From contig DASZMX010000149.1 of assembly GCA_035551475.1 (NCBI GenBank), forward strand, positions 1 to 46,783: a stretch of 46,783 bases of DNA, given 5' to 3'. Source of the stretch: DASZMX01 sp035551475 (GTDB taxonomy: Bacteria > Verrucomicrobiota > Verrucomicrobiia > Limisphaerales > Palsa-1400). Positions within the stretch are counted from its first letter, which is position 1. Every line of letters begins with the position of its first letter. The notes below the pieces were generated by a model. It saw nothing but the letters and a program-made list of their open reading frames with translations. It ran no database searches and was not told the DNA's origin. This document shows, one piece after another, positions 8,993-15,815 of this stretch. A program made the position numbers and the translations under genes.

Positions 8993-10078
8993 ATGTTTGT
9001 AGCGGGAATAAGTTTCAAGACCGCGCCCGTCGGGTTGCGGGAACAACTGGCGGTCATTCCGTCACGTCTCGTGGCTGCGGCCGCCCGGTTAAAACAAGAC
9101 GCCGGCCTGGCCGAAATCGTCCTCGTCTCCACTTGCAACCGCGTGGAAGTTTACGGCGCGGCTGATCAAGCTATAAATCCGGCGCACGTCCTCGGCCTGC
9201 TTTCGCGCGCCGCGACCGATCTCTCGCCTTATCTTTATTTCCACACGGACGCCGATGCCGCCCGGCATCTCTTCGCGGTGGCCAGCGGCCTCGACTCCAT
9301 GGTCCTCGGCGAGACGGAAATTACCGGCCAAATAAAATCCGCTTACGATGCGTCGCACGCCGCGCAGTTGACCGGACGCGTCCTCAACTGTGCTTTTCAA
9401 CGCGCCTTCCAAGTCGTCAAAGCCGTCCGCACCCAGACGCAGATCGGGCGCGGCGCCACCTCGGTCGGAAGTGTCGCCGTGCAATTGGCCGAAAAAATCC
9501 TTGGCGCCGATTTTCGGGAAAAAACCATCATGATTATTGGCGCCGGCAAAATGGGGGAAGCCTGCGTCCGGCATATCGCCAAAAAGGGCATACGCTCCGT
9601 CATTGTCGCCAACCGCACGCTCGAAACCGCCGCGCAGCTCGCCCGTGAGTTCGGCGGCCGCGCCGTCAACTATATGGATGACGGCCTCACCGCGATGTGC
9701 GAGGCCGACATCGTGGTCAGCTCCACCGGCTGCCCGGAAACCATTCTCGACCGCGATGAAGTTGACTTCGTCATGCGCACGCGGCCCGGCCGGCCCTTGT
9801 TCCTGATCGATATCGCCGTGCCGCGCGACATTGCCTCAGAAGTCGGGCAAATCGAAAATGTCTTTCTCTACAACATCGATCATCTCGAAGAAATCATCCG
9901 CGAAAACGTGAAGGTCCGCGCCCAGGAAGTCGCCGGCTGTCGCGGCATCATCGAGAAACACACGGCGGAGTTAATGGCCAAACTCGCTGACTCTCGTGGA
10001 ATCTCCTCGAGAAATCCGCTCGTCCCCCATCTCAATTGGATTTGCCCACAAACTGTCCCCCTCCCAATCCCCCCCTAA
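8993..10078 (+). CDS. hemA: Glutamyl-tRNA reductase, short C-terminus
   Basis: Reduces glutamyl-tRNA to glutamate-1-semialdehyde, the first committed step of the C5 route to haem. The start at 8993 was chosen because GGAGG lies seven bases upstream and MFVAGISFKTAP is the family's N-terminus; ATG 8990 is adjacent and ATG 8930 gives an unrelated extension. The catalytic cysteine is Cys48 in STCNRVEVYG. The substrate loop SGLDSMVLGETEITGQ and the NADPH fold with IIGAGKMGE are present. At 361 residues it is shorter than the usual 410-420: the C-terminal helical dimerisation domain is essentially absent, and the last 25 or so residues are Pro-rich and unlike the family. No other frame restores the domain. 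I recall similarly short versions in Verrucomicrobia, so this may be natural. It leads the plus-strand cytochrome and haem gene run; the next gene starts 19 bases on. Confidence 0.93.
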   Translation: MFVAGISFKTAPVGLREQLAVIPSRLVAAAARLKQDAGLAEIVLVSTCNRVEVYGAADQAINPAHVLGLLSRAATDLSPYLYFHTDADAARHLFAVASGLDSMVLGETEITGQIKSAYDASHAAQLTGRVLNCAFQRAFQVVKAVRTQTQIGRGATSVGSVAVQLAEKILGADFREKTIMIIGAGKMGEACVRHIAKKGIRSVIVANRTLETAAQLAREFGGRAVNYMDDGLTAMCEADIVVSSTGCPETILDRDEVDFVMRTRPGRPLFLIDIAVPRDIASEVGQIENVFLYNIDHLEEIIRENVKVRAQEVAGCRGIIEKHTAELMAKLADSRGISSRNPLVPHLNWICPQTVPLPIPP

Positions 10079-10097
10079 CTTCAAACAACATGCACCT

Positions 10098-12404
10098 ATG
10101 AAAATGAAGGTTTCCCCTAGAAACACACCGGCTTGGATGTTGATCCTTGCGCTTGCCGCCATCTTGGCCGCTCTTGCCGCTCAGGCTGCCCCGCCGCCGC
10201 TCAACGCCCGAATCATCGCGCGGCCTCTGACTCCCGGCGATGTCACTGTCTATAATCTGCCCGCCAGCATCGAGAATTCCGGCGGCTTGCTGACCGTTGC
10301 TATCGGCACCCCCGCCTACTTGGAGGCGGATTTAAATATTGCGCTGGCGCCGTCCGCCATCACCAATGTGACCTGGACCCTGACCAAACCCCTTGGCTCT
10401 TCCGCGGCGCTGACCGTCAGCCCGTTGCCTGCCAACTTGCCCATTTATGAGCCTTCGGATCGTTTGTACTACCAGGTGGCCGGACGCATTTTACTCCGCC
10501 CCGACGTCACCGGGCAGTATTCGGTCACCGCCAGTATTGGCACCACCAGCGGTTCGACTAATGTGACAGTGCCTTTGACTGCTGCGACCTATATGGGAGC
10601 GGCTGTTTGCGAGCAATGCCATAGCGGCGGCCCGTTTGCGCCGGACATCTATCCTTCATGGACGACCACCGCTCACGCCACGATGTTTAGCCGCAGCATC
10701 GATGGCCTCAATGGCTCCTATAGCCTATCTTGCATCAAGTGCCACGTCGTCGGCTTCAACACCAATGCCTCCGCGCTCAATAACGGCGGATTTTTCGGCG
10801 TCTGGCAGAAGGACAATTGGAAATTTCCAACCGTCTTTACGAACGGCAATTTCGCCGCGATGCCCGCCGATCTCCAAAACGTCGCCAATATTCAATGCGA
10901 AAACTGCCACGGCCCGGGCAGCGAACACGCGTTTTCCTTCGGCAACACCAACGTCTCCAATTGGCCGCGAATCGATATCAGCCTGACTTCCGGCGACTGC
11001 AACCAATGCCACGACGCGCCCACCCATCACATCAAGGGAACTGAATGGTTGGTCTCCGCGCATTCCGGCGGTCAAAGCACTAGCGCCTCCATTCCTTCCG
11101 GCCCCGGCCGCGACCAATGCGTCCAGTGCCATACCGCGCAAGGTTTCATCACGCGCGTCAAGAATGCCGCCTCCACCAACACGACTTTTGCGCCGACGAA
11201 CACCGCCTACACCGCCATTGGTTGCCAAACGTGTCATGAGCCTCACGGCCTCACCAGCCCCACCAATGACAACGTGCTGCTGCGGGTGATGAACCCCGTC
11301 ACCTTCGGCAACGGCGCCGTCATCAATGCCGGCGAAGCCAACCTTTGCCTGGCGTGCCATCACAGCCGGAACGGCTCCGCGGTCACCAATGTCGCCAACT
11401 ATGCCCATGGCCTGGCCACTTGGTCGGGCGGTTCCAGCTTCGGTCCCCACGACGGTCCGCAAGGCGACATGATCGAAGGCATCAATGCCATTACCTATGG
11501 CAAATCGCTGCCGAGCTCCGCCCATCGCTTCGCCGTGACAAACGCCTGCGTCGGCTGTCATATGCAAAATGTCGCCACCACCGATCCCGCGTTCCTCAAG
11601 GCTGGCGGCCACACCTTTGAAATGGGCTATAACCAGGTCGTCGGCGGGATCACCAATCGGATTGACAAGGTGACGGTCTGCGTTCAATGCCATGGCCCGA
11701 TGGCCAGCTTCGACTTCCCCGTCGAAGACTATAATCGCGACGGTGTCATTGAAGGCGTCCAAACTGAAGTCCAACATTTGTTGGACAAGCTATCCACCTT
11801 GTTGCCCAACGCCAAGGGCACGGTGGACGGCCTGGTTCAAACCTCCCTCTCCGTCAAGACGAATTGGACCACGGCGCAATTGAATGCCGCCTACAATTGG
11901 CAATTCGTCGCCAATGACGGCAGTCTCGGCGTCCATAATGCCCCCTACGCCACGGCGCTCTTGCGCGCCTCCATCGCCGATCTGACGGGCGTAACCGTCG
12001 CCGGCAATTTGCCCGATGCCTGGGTCATTCAATACTTCGGCTCCATTAGCAATCCCAACGGCGCCCCCAACGCCAATCCGAGCGGCGACGGGATACCTAA
12101 CTGGCTCAAATACGCCTTGGGCTTGAACCCCCTCGTCGCGGGCGCCTCAGTCCCCAATGGGGTTGTCTATGCCAGCGGCAATGTCCTCGGCGGCAGCGCC
12201 AATATGGTCCAGATCTACACCGCGGCGGAAGTTGCCTTCGCGACGCAGCCTGGAACCACCTACCAGATTCAAGGTGTCACCTCCCTAAGTGGCGGCTGGC
12301 AGGACGTCGGCGCGCCTTTGGCCGGAACCGGTCAGACGATTAGCTATCTGACCCCGACCCGCAACAACGTGCAACAATTCTATCGCGTCCTTCACACGCC
12401 CTGA
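10098..12404 (+). CDS. Exported nine-haem cytochrome c with Ig-like and C-terminal beta domains
   Basis: A 768-residue exported multihaem cytochrome. A signal peptide (about 1-27, ending AAQAA) is followed by an Ig-like beta region (about 30-160). Nine CXXCH motifs lie between residues 171 and 532: CEQCH, CIKCH, CENCH, CNQCH, CVQCH, CQTCH, CLACH, CVGCH and CVQCH. A DGSLGVHN motif near 620 is shared with the other nine-haem protein here (as DGSFGVHN), so the two are probably paralogues. From about 660 comes a verrucomicrobial C-terminal domain with GIPNWLKYALGLNP and an end in FYRVLHTP. The ATG at 10098 starts the signal peptide; the longer open frame from 9996 overlaps hemA and was rejected. 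The partner genes suggest a role on the periplasmic or outer face of a porin-cytochrome conduit; the location is inference. Confidence 0.92.
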   Translation: MKMKVSPRNTPAWMLILALAAILAALAAQAAPPPLNARIIARPLTPGDVTVYNLPASIENSGGLLTVAIGTPAYLEADLNIALAPSAITNVTWTLTKPLGSSAALTVSPLPANLPIYEPSDRLYYQVAGRILLRPDVTGQYSVTASIGTTSGSTNVTVPLTAATYMGAAVCEQCHSGGPFAPDIYPSWTTTAHATMFSRSIDGLNGSYSLSCIKCHVVGFNTNASALNNGGFFGVWQKDNWKFPTVFTNGNFAAMPADLQNVANIQCENCHGPGSEHAFSFGNTNVSNWPRIDISLTSGDCNQCHDAPTHHIKGTEWLVSAHSGGQSTSASIPSGPGRDQCVQCHTAQGFITRVKNAASTNTTFAPTNTAYTAIGCQTCHEPHGLTSPTNDNVLLRVMNPVTFGNGAVINAGEANLCLACHHSRNGSAVTNVANYAHGLATWSGGSSFGPHDGPQGDMIEGINAITYGKSLPSSAHRFAVTNACVGCHMQNVATTDPAFLKAGGHTFEMGYNQVVGGITNRIDKVTVCVQCHGPMASFDFPVEDYNRDGVIEGVQTEVQHLLDKLSTLLPNAKGTVDGLVQTSLSVKTNWTTAQLNAAYNWQFVANDGSLGVHNAPYATALLRASIADLTGVTVAGNLPDAWVIQYFGSISNPNGAPNANPSGDGIPNWLKYALGLNPLVAGASVPNGVVYASGNVLGGSANMVQIYTAAEVAFATQPGTTYQIQGVTSLSGGWQDVGAPLAGTGQTISYLTPTRNNVQQFYRVLHTP

Positions 12405-12414
12405 TCTGAAACCG

Positions 12415-12452
12415 TTGGGCGGCGGGCGTCAGCAAAAACGCCCGCCGCCCAA
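12415..12452. other. Perfect 15-bp hairpin between cytochrome and GldG-like genes
   Basis: TTGGGCGGCGGGCGT (12415-12429) and its exact complement (12438-12452) enclose an 8-base loop, 10 bases after the cytochrome stop and 12 before the next ATG. GAAAGAAA, not a T tract, follows, so it is not a standard terminator. It could stabilise the upstream message, attenuate read-through or separate expression levels. Confidence 0.7.
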
Positions 12453-12463
12453 GAAAGAAACCC

Positions 12464-13348
12464 ATGCCAGCGCCTAACAGCAAATTAGTTCGCGAAACCC
12501 GTCGCCCCTGGCGATTGTTGCCGGCCGCGATGGCTTTTTCGGCAGCGCTCCTGGCCGGCGGGCTATGGCTGCTGCCGCGCCATTCAGCCATGTCGCTTCC
12601 GGGGGATGCGCCCACGGCAGCCGGCCTTTCGCAACCTACCATTGCCCTGTTGCAGCATTTGGAGGCCCCCGTCGAAATTCGTTTCTATTCGTCACTTGAT
12701 CCCGCCTCCGTTTCGACCGATGTCCGGGCGTTCGCGGAGAGAGTGGACCAGTTGCTCGCTCAGTACGAGCAGCTCGGAGGCGATAAAATCAAACTCACGC
12801 GCCATACTTCCGACGCCAGTGGAAATGACGCCCTCGCCGATGGCATCCAGCCGTTTAACGTTGACCAAGGCCAGGGTTGTTTCCTTGGCATCGCCGTCAT
12901 TTGCCAGGGGCAAAAGCAGTCGCTGGCCCGGCTCTCTCCCGAATGGGAGCAGGCGGTGGAGCCGGATGTCACCAGGGCCATCGCTAGGGCCGTCGCGGCG
13001 GAGTCGTCCACCCACCCTCAGGCTCGCATCGATCTGGCCGCCGTGGAAAGTGTCAAACAAAAGCTTCCAGATTACGCCGCCCTTTCGCTGGCGGAGGGGA
13101 ACGAAGCCTTACGCAACGCGGCCCTCGCCGATTTCGCGCAGGTGAAATTTGAGATGGAAGCCCGAGTCAAAGAAATCCAGGACCGCATCCTTCTGGCGCA
13201 GGAACAACATGCCGCGGGCGCGGAGCAGGCCGCGACCGAAGAATTGCTGAAGCTCCAGTCGGAGGCGACCGAAAAGCTCAAGCAAATCGCCCTCAGCTCA
13301 CACGCGCAAATCGCCGCTCTGGCGCAATTGAAGAAGAATTCACCCTAA
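12464..13348 (+). CDS. Membrane-anchored GldG-like (ABC_transp_aux) domain protein
   Basis: A 294-residue protein with one N-terminal membrane anchor (about residues 20-38) and a domain outside the membrane. Residues about 55-190 resemble the soluble domain of GldG-type proteins: LSQPTIALLQHLEAPVEIRF, then YSSLDP, a helix with QLLAQYEQLGGDKIKL, and FLGIAVICQGQKQSLARLS. In most genomes this domain accompanies an ABC transporter ATPase and permease (GldA/GldF-like), but none is encoded here. Residues about 215-290 are Ala/Glu/Gln/Lys-rich and probably form a coiled coil. It sits between the two nine-haem cytochromes and has no haem motif. A scaffold or assembly role for the cytochrome complex is a guess from position; the family assignment is from recognisable sequence only. 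Confidence 0.75.
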   Translation: MPAPNSKLVRETRRPWRLLPAAMAFSAALLAGGLWLLPRHSAMSLPGDAPTAAGLSQPTIALLQHLEAPVEIRFYSSLDPASVSTDVRAFAERVDQLLAQYEQLGGDKIKLTRHTSDASGNDALADGIQPFNVDQGQGCFLGIAVICQGQKQSLARLSPEWEQAVEPDVTRAIARAVAAESSTHPQARIDLAAVESVKQKLPDYAALSLAEGNEALRNAALADFAQVKFEMEARVKEIQDRILLAQEQHAAGAEQAATEELLKLQSEATEKLKQIALSSHAQIAALAQLKKNSP

Positions 13349-13360
13349 CCGGGCAAATTT

Positions 13361-14959
13361 ATGTTCCTGGCCTCCATCAATCCTTCGCGAATGACCAGGA
13401 CAAAACTCCTCCTGATTGGAATTCTCGCGGTATTGGTGCACGCCATCGGACGCGCACAGAGCGTCGAACACCTCGCCATTCCTGTTCCCGGTGGGTTTCC
13501 CGGGCGCCCAATCCTAACGGGAGCTACTCCGACCAATAATGGGCTGTCTGTGACTTGGGACGGACCTTCCGGCTACTACCAGTTATTCGAATCCCACACG
13601 CTGGTTAACCCTAAGTGGACGCCCCTTGGCAAGGCGACCAACCTGGTCCGGCGCGCTATTGTCACCGGAAGCTCCACCAATGGGTTCTTTCGCGTGGCGG
13701 GGCCGGCGTCCCATTATGCGGGCTCGGCGGCGTGCCTGGAATGTCACTCCGCCACTGTTAATCAAGAGGCTCACACGCTGCACGCGTCCGCTTTCCAAAC
13801 CGCTCCTTTCGTCGCCGAGGGCGGCCCAACCAATGCCTCGTGCGTGGTCTGTCACACCGTAGGCGCCGGATTGCCGACCGGATTCGTCAGCGCCGCCAAA
13901 ACGCCGCGTCTGACTGGCGTGCAATGCGAGAGCTGCCACGGCCCCGCCGCCAATCACGCGGCCAACCCGGACGATCCCGCCGTCCGCCCGCGCGTCGAAG
14001 TCGCGGCCACGGTCTGCGCCGGCTGCCATAACGATCCGACTTATCCGCTCTATGACGAATGGAAAAGCAGCGATCACGCCCAGGTCGTGGAGGATTTCAA
14101 CGCCTCCAGTAAAATCAATGCTTGCGGACGGTGTCATTCGGGCCCGGCGCGGCTCAGCCTGCTTGAGGGAACACCTCTCCCCACGGGCGACGCGAATATC
14201 GGCATTGTTTGCGCCACTTGCCACCATCCGCATCAGGTTACGGCGAATCCCGCGCAACTGCGCAACCCGCTGGCCTCAACCAATGACTACTTCATTTCCA
14301 CCAACGGCGCGTTCCTCAGCCAGTACAATCCCAAGGTCAATCTTTGCGCGCAATGCCACAATCATGCCGGAGCCTCCTGGACTAACTCCGACAGCGCGCC
14401 GCATCGCTCGCCGCAGTATAACATGCTGCTGGGCACGATTGGCGAACTGAGTTCCGGAGCGCGGCCGTACCAACCGGGCTCCCACGCCCTGCTCCTGACG
14501 AACCAATGCGTGACCTGTCATATGCAGACCACGCCCGCTTCCAGCGCTGGAACACCCGCCCTCATGGGCCATACGTTTAGGGTGGAGAAGTATGATGTCT
14601 GCCTCAAGTGCCACCCCTTTCCCCAAAGCCTGGCGACCTTTGCCATGGGATCGGTTTCCAATCAAATTCAGCGGCTAAAGTTCGACTTGGATTTCTGGGC
14701 AACCTATGCCGCGCCCCCAGCGCTCTATGCCAAATATGGCGCCCGCTCCTGGGAATTCACCACGCCCGGCGAGTTATCCCCCGGCGGACCCGGCCCCACC
14801 GCGGCCGAGCAAAAGCTCATTCCCGCGAACATTCGCAAGGCCCGCTTCAATTTATACGTGGTTCTAAGCGATGGCAGTTTTGGCGTTCATAACGGTCTTT
14901 ATGCCATCACGCTGCTGAATACCGCCGAGGATTGGATTGAGGAGGAGTTTGACCCATGA
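13361..14959 (+). CDS. Exported nine-haem cytochrome c
   Basis: A 532-residue exported cytochrome with nine CXXCH motifs between residues 125 and 418: CLECH, CVVCH, CESCH, CAGCH, CGRCH, CATCH, CAQCH, CVTCH and CLKCH. The signal sequence is TKLLLIGILAVLVHAIGRAQ. Translation may start at 13361 or at the in-frame ATG 13391; neither has a clear ribosome site. Residues about 35-115 form a beta region ending in FFRVAG, similar to the C-terminal domain of the first nine-haem protein but placed N-terminally. The C-terminus carries DGSFGVHNGLYAITLL, matching the other nine-haem protein. Its stop overlaps the next cytochrome's ATG (ATGA), so the two are translationally coupled and probably equimolar. 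A periplasmic or cell-surface relay role in the conduit is inferred. Confidence 0.9.
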   Translation: MFLASINPSRMTRTKLLLIGILAVLVHAIGRAQSVEHLAIPVPGGFPGRPILTGATPTNNGLSVTWDGPSGYYQLFESHTLVNPKWTPLGKATNLVRRAIVTGSSTNGFFRVAGPASHYAGSAACLECHSATVNQEAHTLHASAFQTAPFVAEGGPTNASCVVCHTVGAGLPTGFVSAAKTPRLTGVQCESCHGPAANHAANPDDPAVRPRVEVAATVCAGCHNDPTYPLYDEWKSSDHAQVVEDFNASSKINACGRCHSGPARLSLLEGTPLPTGDANIGIVCATCHHPHQVTANPAQLRNPLASTNDYFISTNGAFLSQYNPKVNLCAQCHNHAGASWTNSDSAPHRSPQYNMLLGTIGELSSGARPYQPGSHALLLTNQCVTCHMQTTPASSAGTPALMGHTFRVEKYDVCLKCHPFPQSLATFAMGSVSNQIQRLKFDLDFWATYAAPPALYAKYGARSWEFTTPGELSPGGPGPTAAEQKLIPANIRKARFNLYVVLSDGSFGVHNGLYAITLLNTAEDWIEEEFDP

Positions 14960-15807
14960 AAAGTATGACTAAATGGATATCCCGCCGGCGTCCCCTGCGC
15001 TGGCTGGCCTTTGGGAGCGTGGTCATGGCTCTCCTTTTCCTGGTTATTTCCTGCGCCACAGTTACCCGCCCCGTCGTCGTGCTGCCCGAGGTCGCCAACG
15101 CGACTTATATCGGATCCAAAGAATGCGAACAGTGCCACGATAAACTCTATAAGGGATTCATTACCGCCGACCACTCGCGCCTGATCGCCGAGGGAACCAA
15201 CGCCCTCAACGCCGGCTGCGAATCCTGTCATGGGCCCTGCAGCGCCCACTCCGAATCGGGCGGCGAAATCCTCCCTCCCTACACGTTCACTTCGGGCCGC
15301 CCCTCCTCCGGCAGTTTTGGCGCGCGGGTGGCCACACGTCCGCCGCGCGCGACGGAAACGGTTTGTTTCCAATGCCACGCCGATGTGCGCGGCCAATTTT
15401 CCTTGCCGACCCACCATCCGGTGACCGAGGCCAAACTCGGTTGCACCGATTGCCATTCGCCGCACACGGGCGACATCCATGCTGGCGGCGGAACCTCGTT
15501 GCTCTCGGAAAACGAAAGTTGTGCGCGATGCCACACCGCCCAGCGCGGGCCCTTCGTTTTTGCCCATGAGGCGATGCACGAGCAATGCACCGTCTGTCAC
15601 GCGCCGCACGGTTCGGTCAACGCCAAGCTTTTGACCGAACGCAACGCCAATCTTTGCTTGAAATGCCATTTTCAGCAAGCGACCGGCGGGCGGCTTCTCA
15701 TCGGCGGCTCCGATCATACCTTGCGCCTCCAACAAGGAACCTGTTGGACCGCCGGCTGTCACGAGGCCGTCCACGGTTCGCGCGTCAGTCCTTCCCTGCG
15801 CTTTTAA
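14956..15807 (+). CDS. DmsE/MtrA-family multihaem cytochrome lipoprotein
   Basis: A 283-residue periplasmic cytochrome of the DmsE/MtrA type, the family whose members sit in an outer-membrane porin and carry electrons across it. The N-terminus is a lipoprotein signal (LLFLVISC, Cys about 33). Seven CXXCH motifs run from residue 57: CEQCH, CESCH, CFQCH, CTDCH, CARCH, CTVCH and CLKCH. An eighth, wider CWTAGCH (CX4CH) lies at 263-269 beside VHGS. Family-typical stretches are YIGSKECEQCH, CHGPCSAHSESGG, CTDCHSPHTGD and CHAPHGS. MtrA itself has ten haems, so this is a shorter version with eight sites. It overlaps the preceding cytochrome by ATGA and ends eight bases before the beta-barrel gene, the usual neighbour of an MtrA. 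A lipidated form would be tethered to a membrane face, unlike MtrA. Confidence 0.92.
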   Translation: MKSMTKWISRRRPLRWLAFGSVVMALLFLVISCATVTRPVVVLPEVANATYIGSKECEQCHDKLYKGFITADHSRLIAEGTNALNAGCESCHGPCSAHSESGGEILPPYTFTSGRPSSGSFGARVATRPPRATETVCFQCHADVRGQFSLPTHHPVTEAKLGCTDCHSPHTGDIHAGGGTSLLSENESCARCHTAQRGPFVFAHEAMHEQCTVCHAPHGSVNAKLLTERNANLCLKCHFQQATGGRLLIGGSDHTLRLQQGTCWTAGCHEAVHGSRVSPSLRF

Positions 15808-15815
15808 CCGCACCA

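Noticed and set aside
9980..10078. Frameshift in hemA as cause of the short C-terminus
   Set aside because: Neither of the other two frames downstream encodes anything like the missing helical domain.
9996..10097. Longer start for the first nine-haem cytochrome
   Set aside because: It overlaps hemA by 83 bases and would place about 34 polar residues before the signal peptide.
12464..13348. GldG-like gene as part of a gliding or ABC transport system
   Set aside because: No ATPase, permease or other gliding gene is in the window, so such a function is not supported here.
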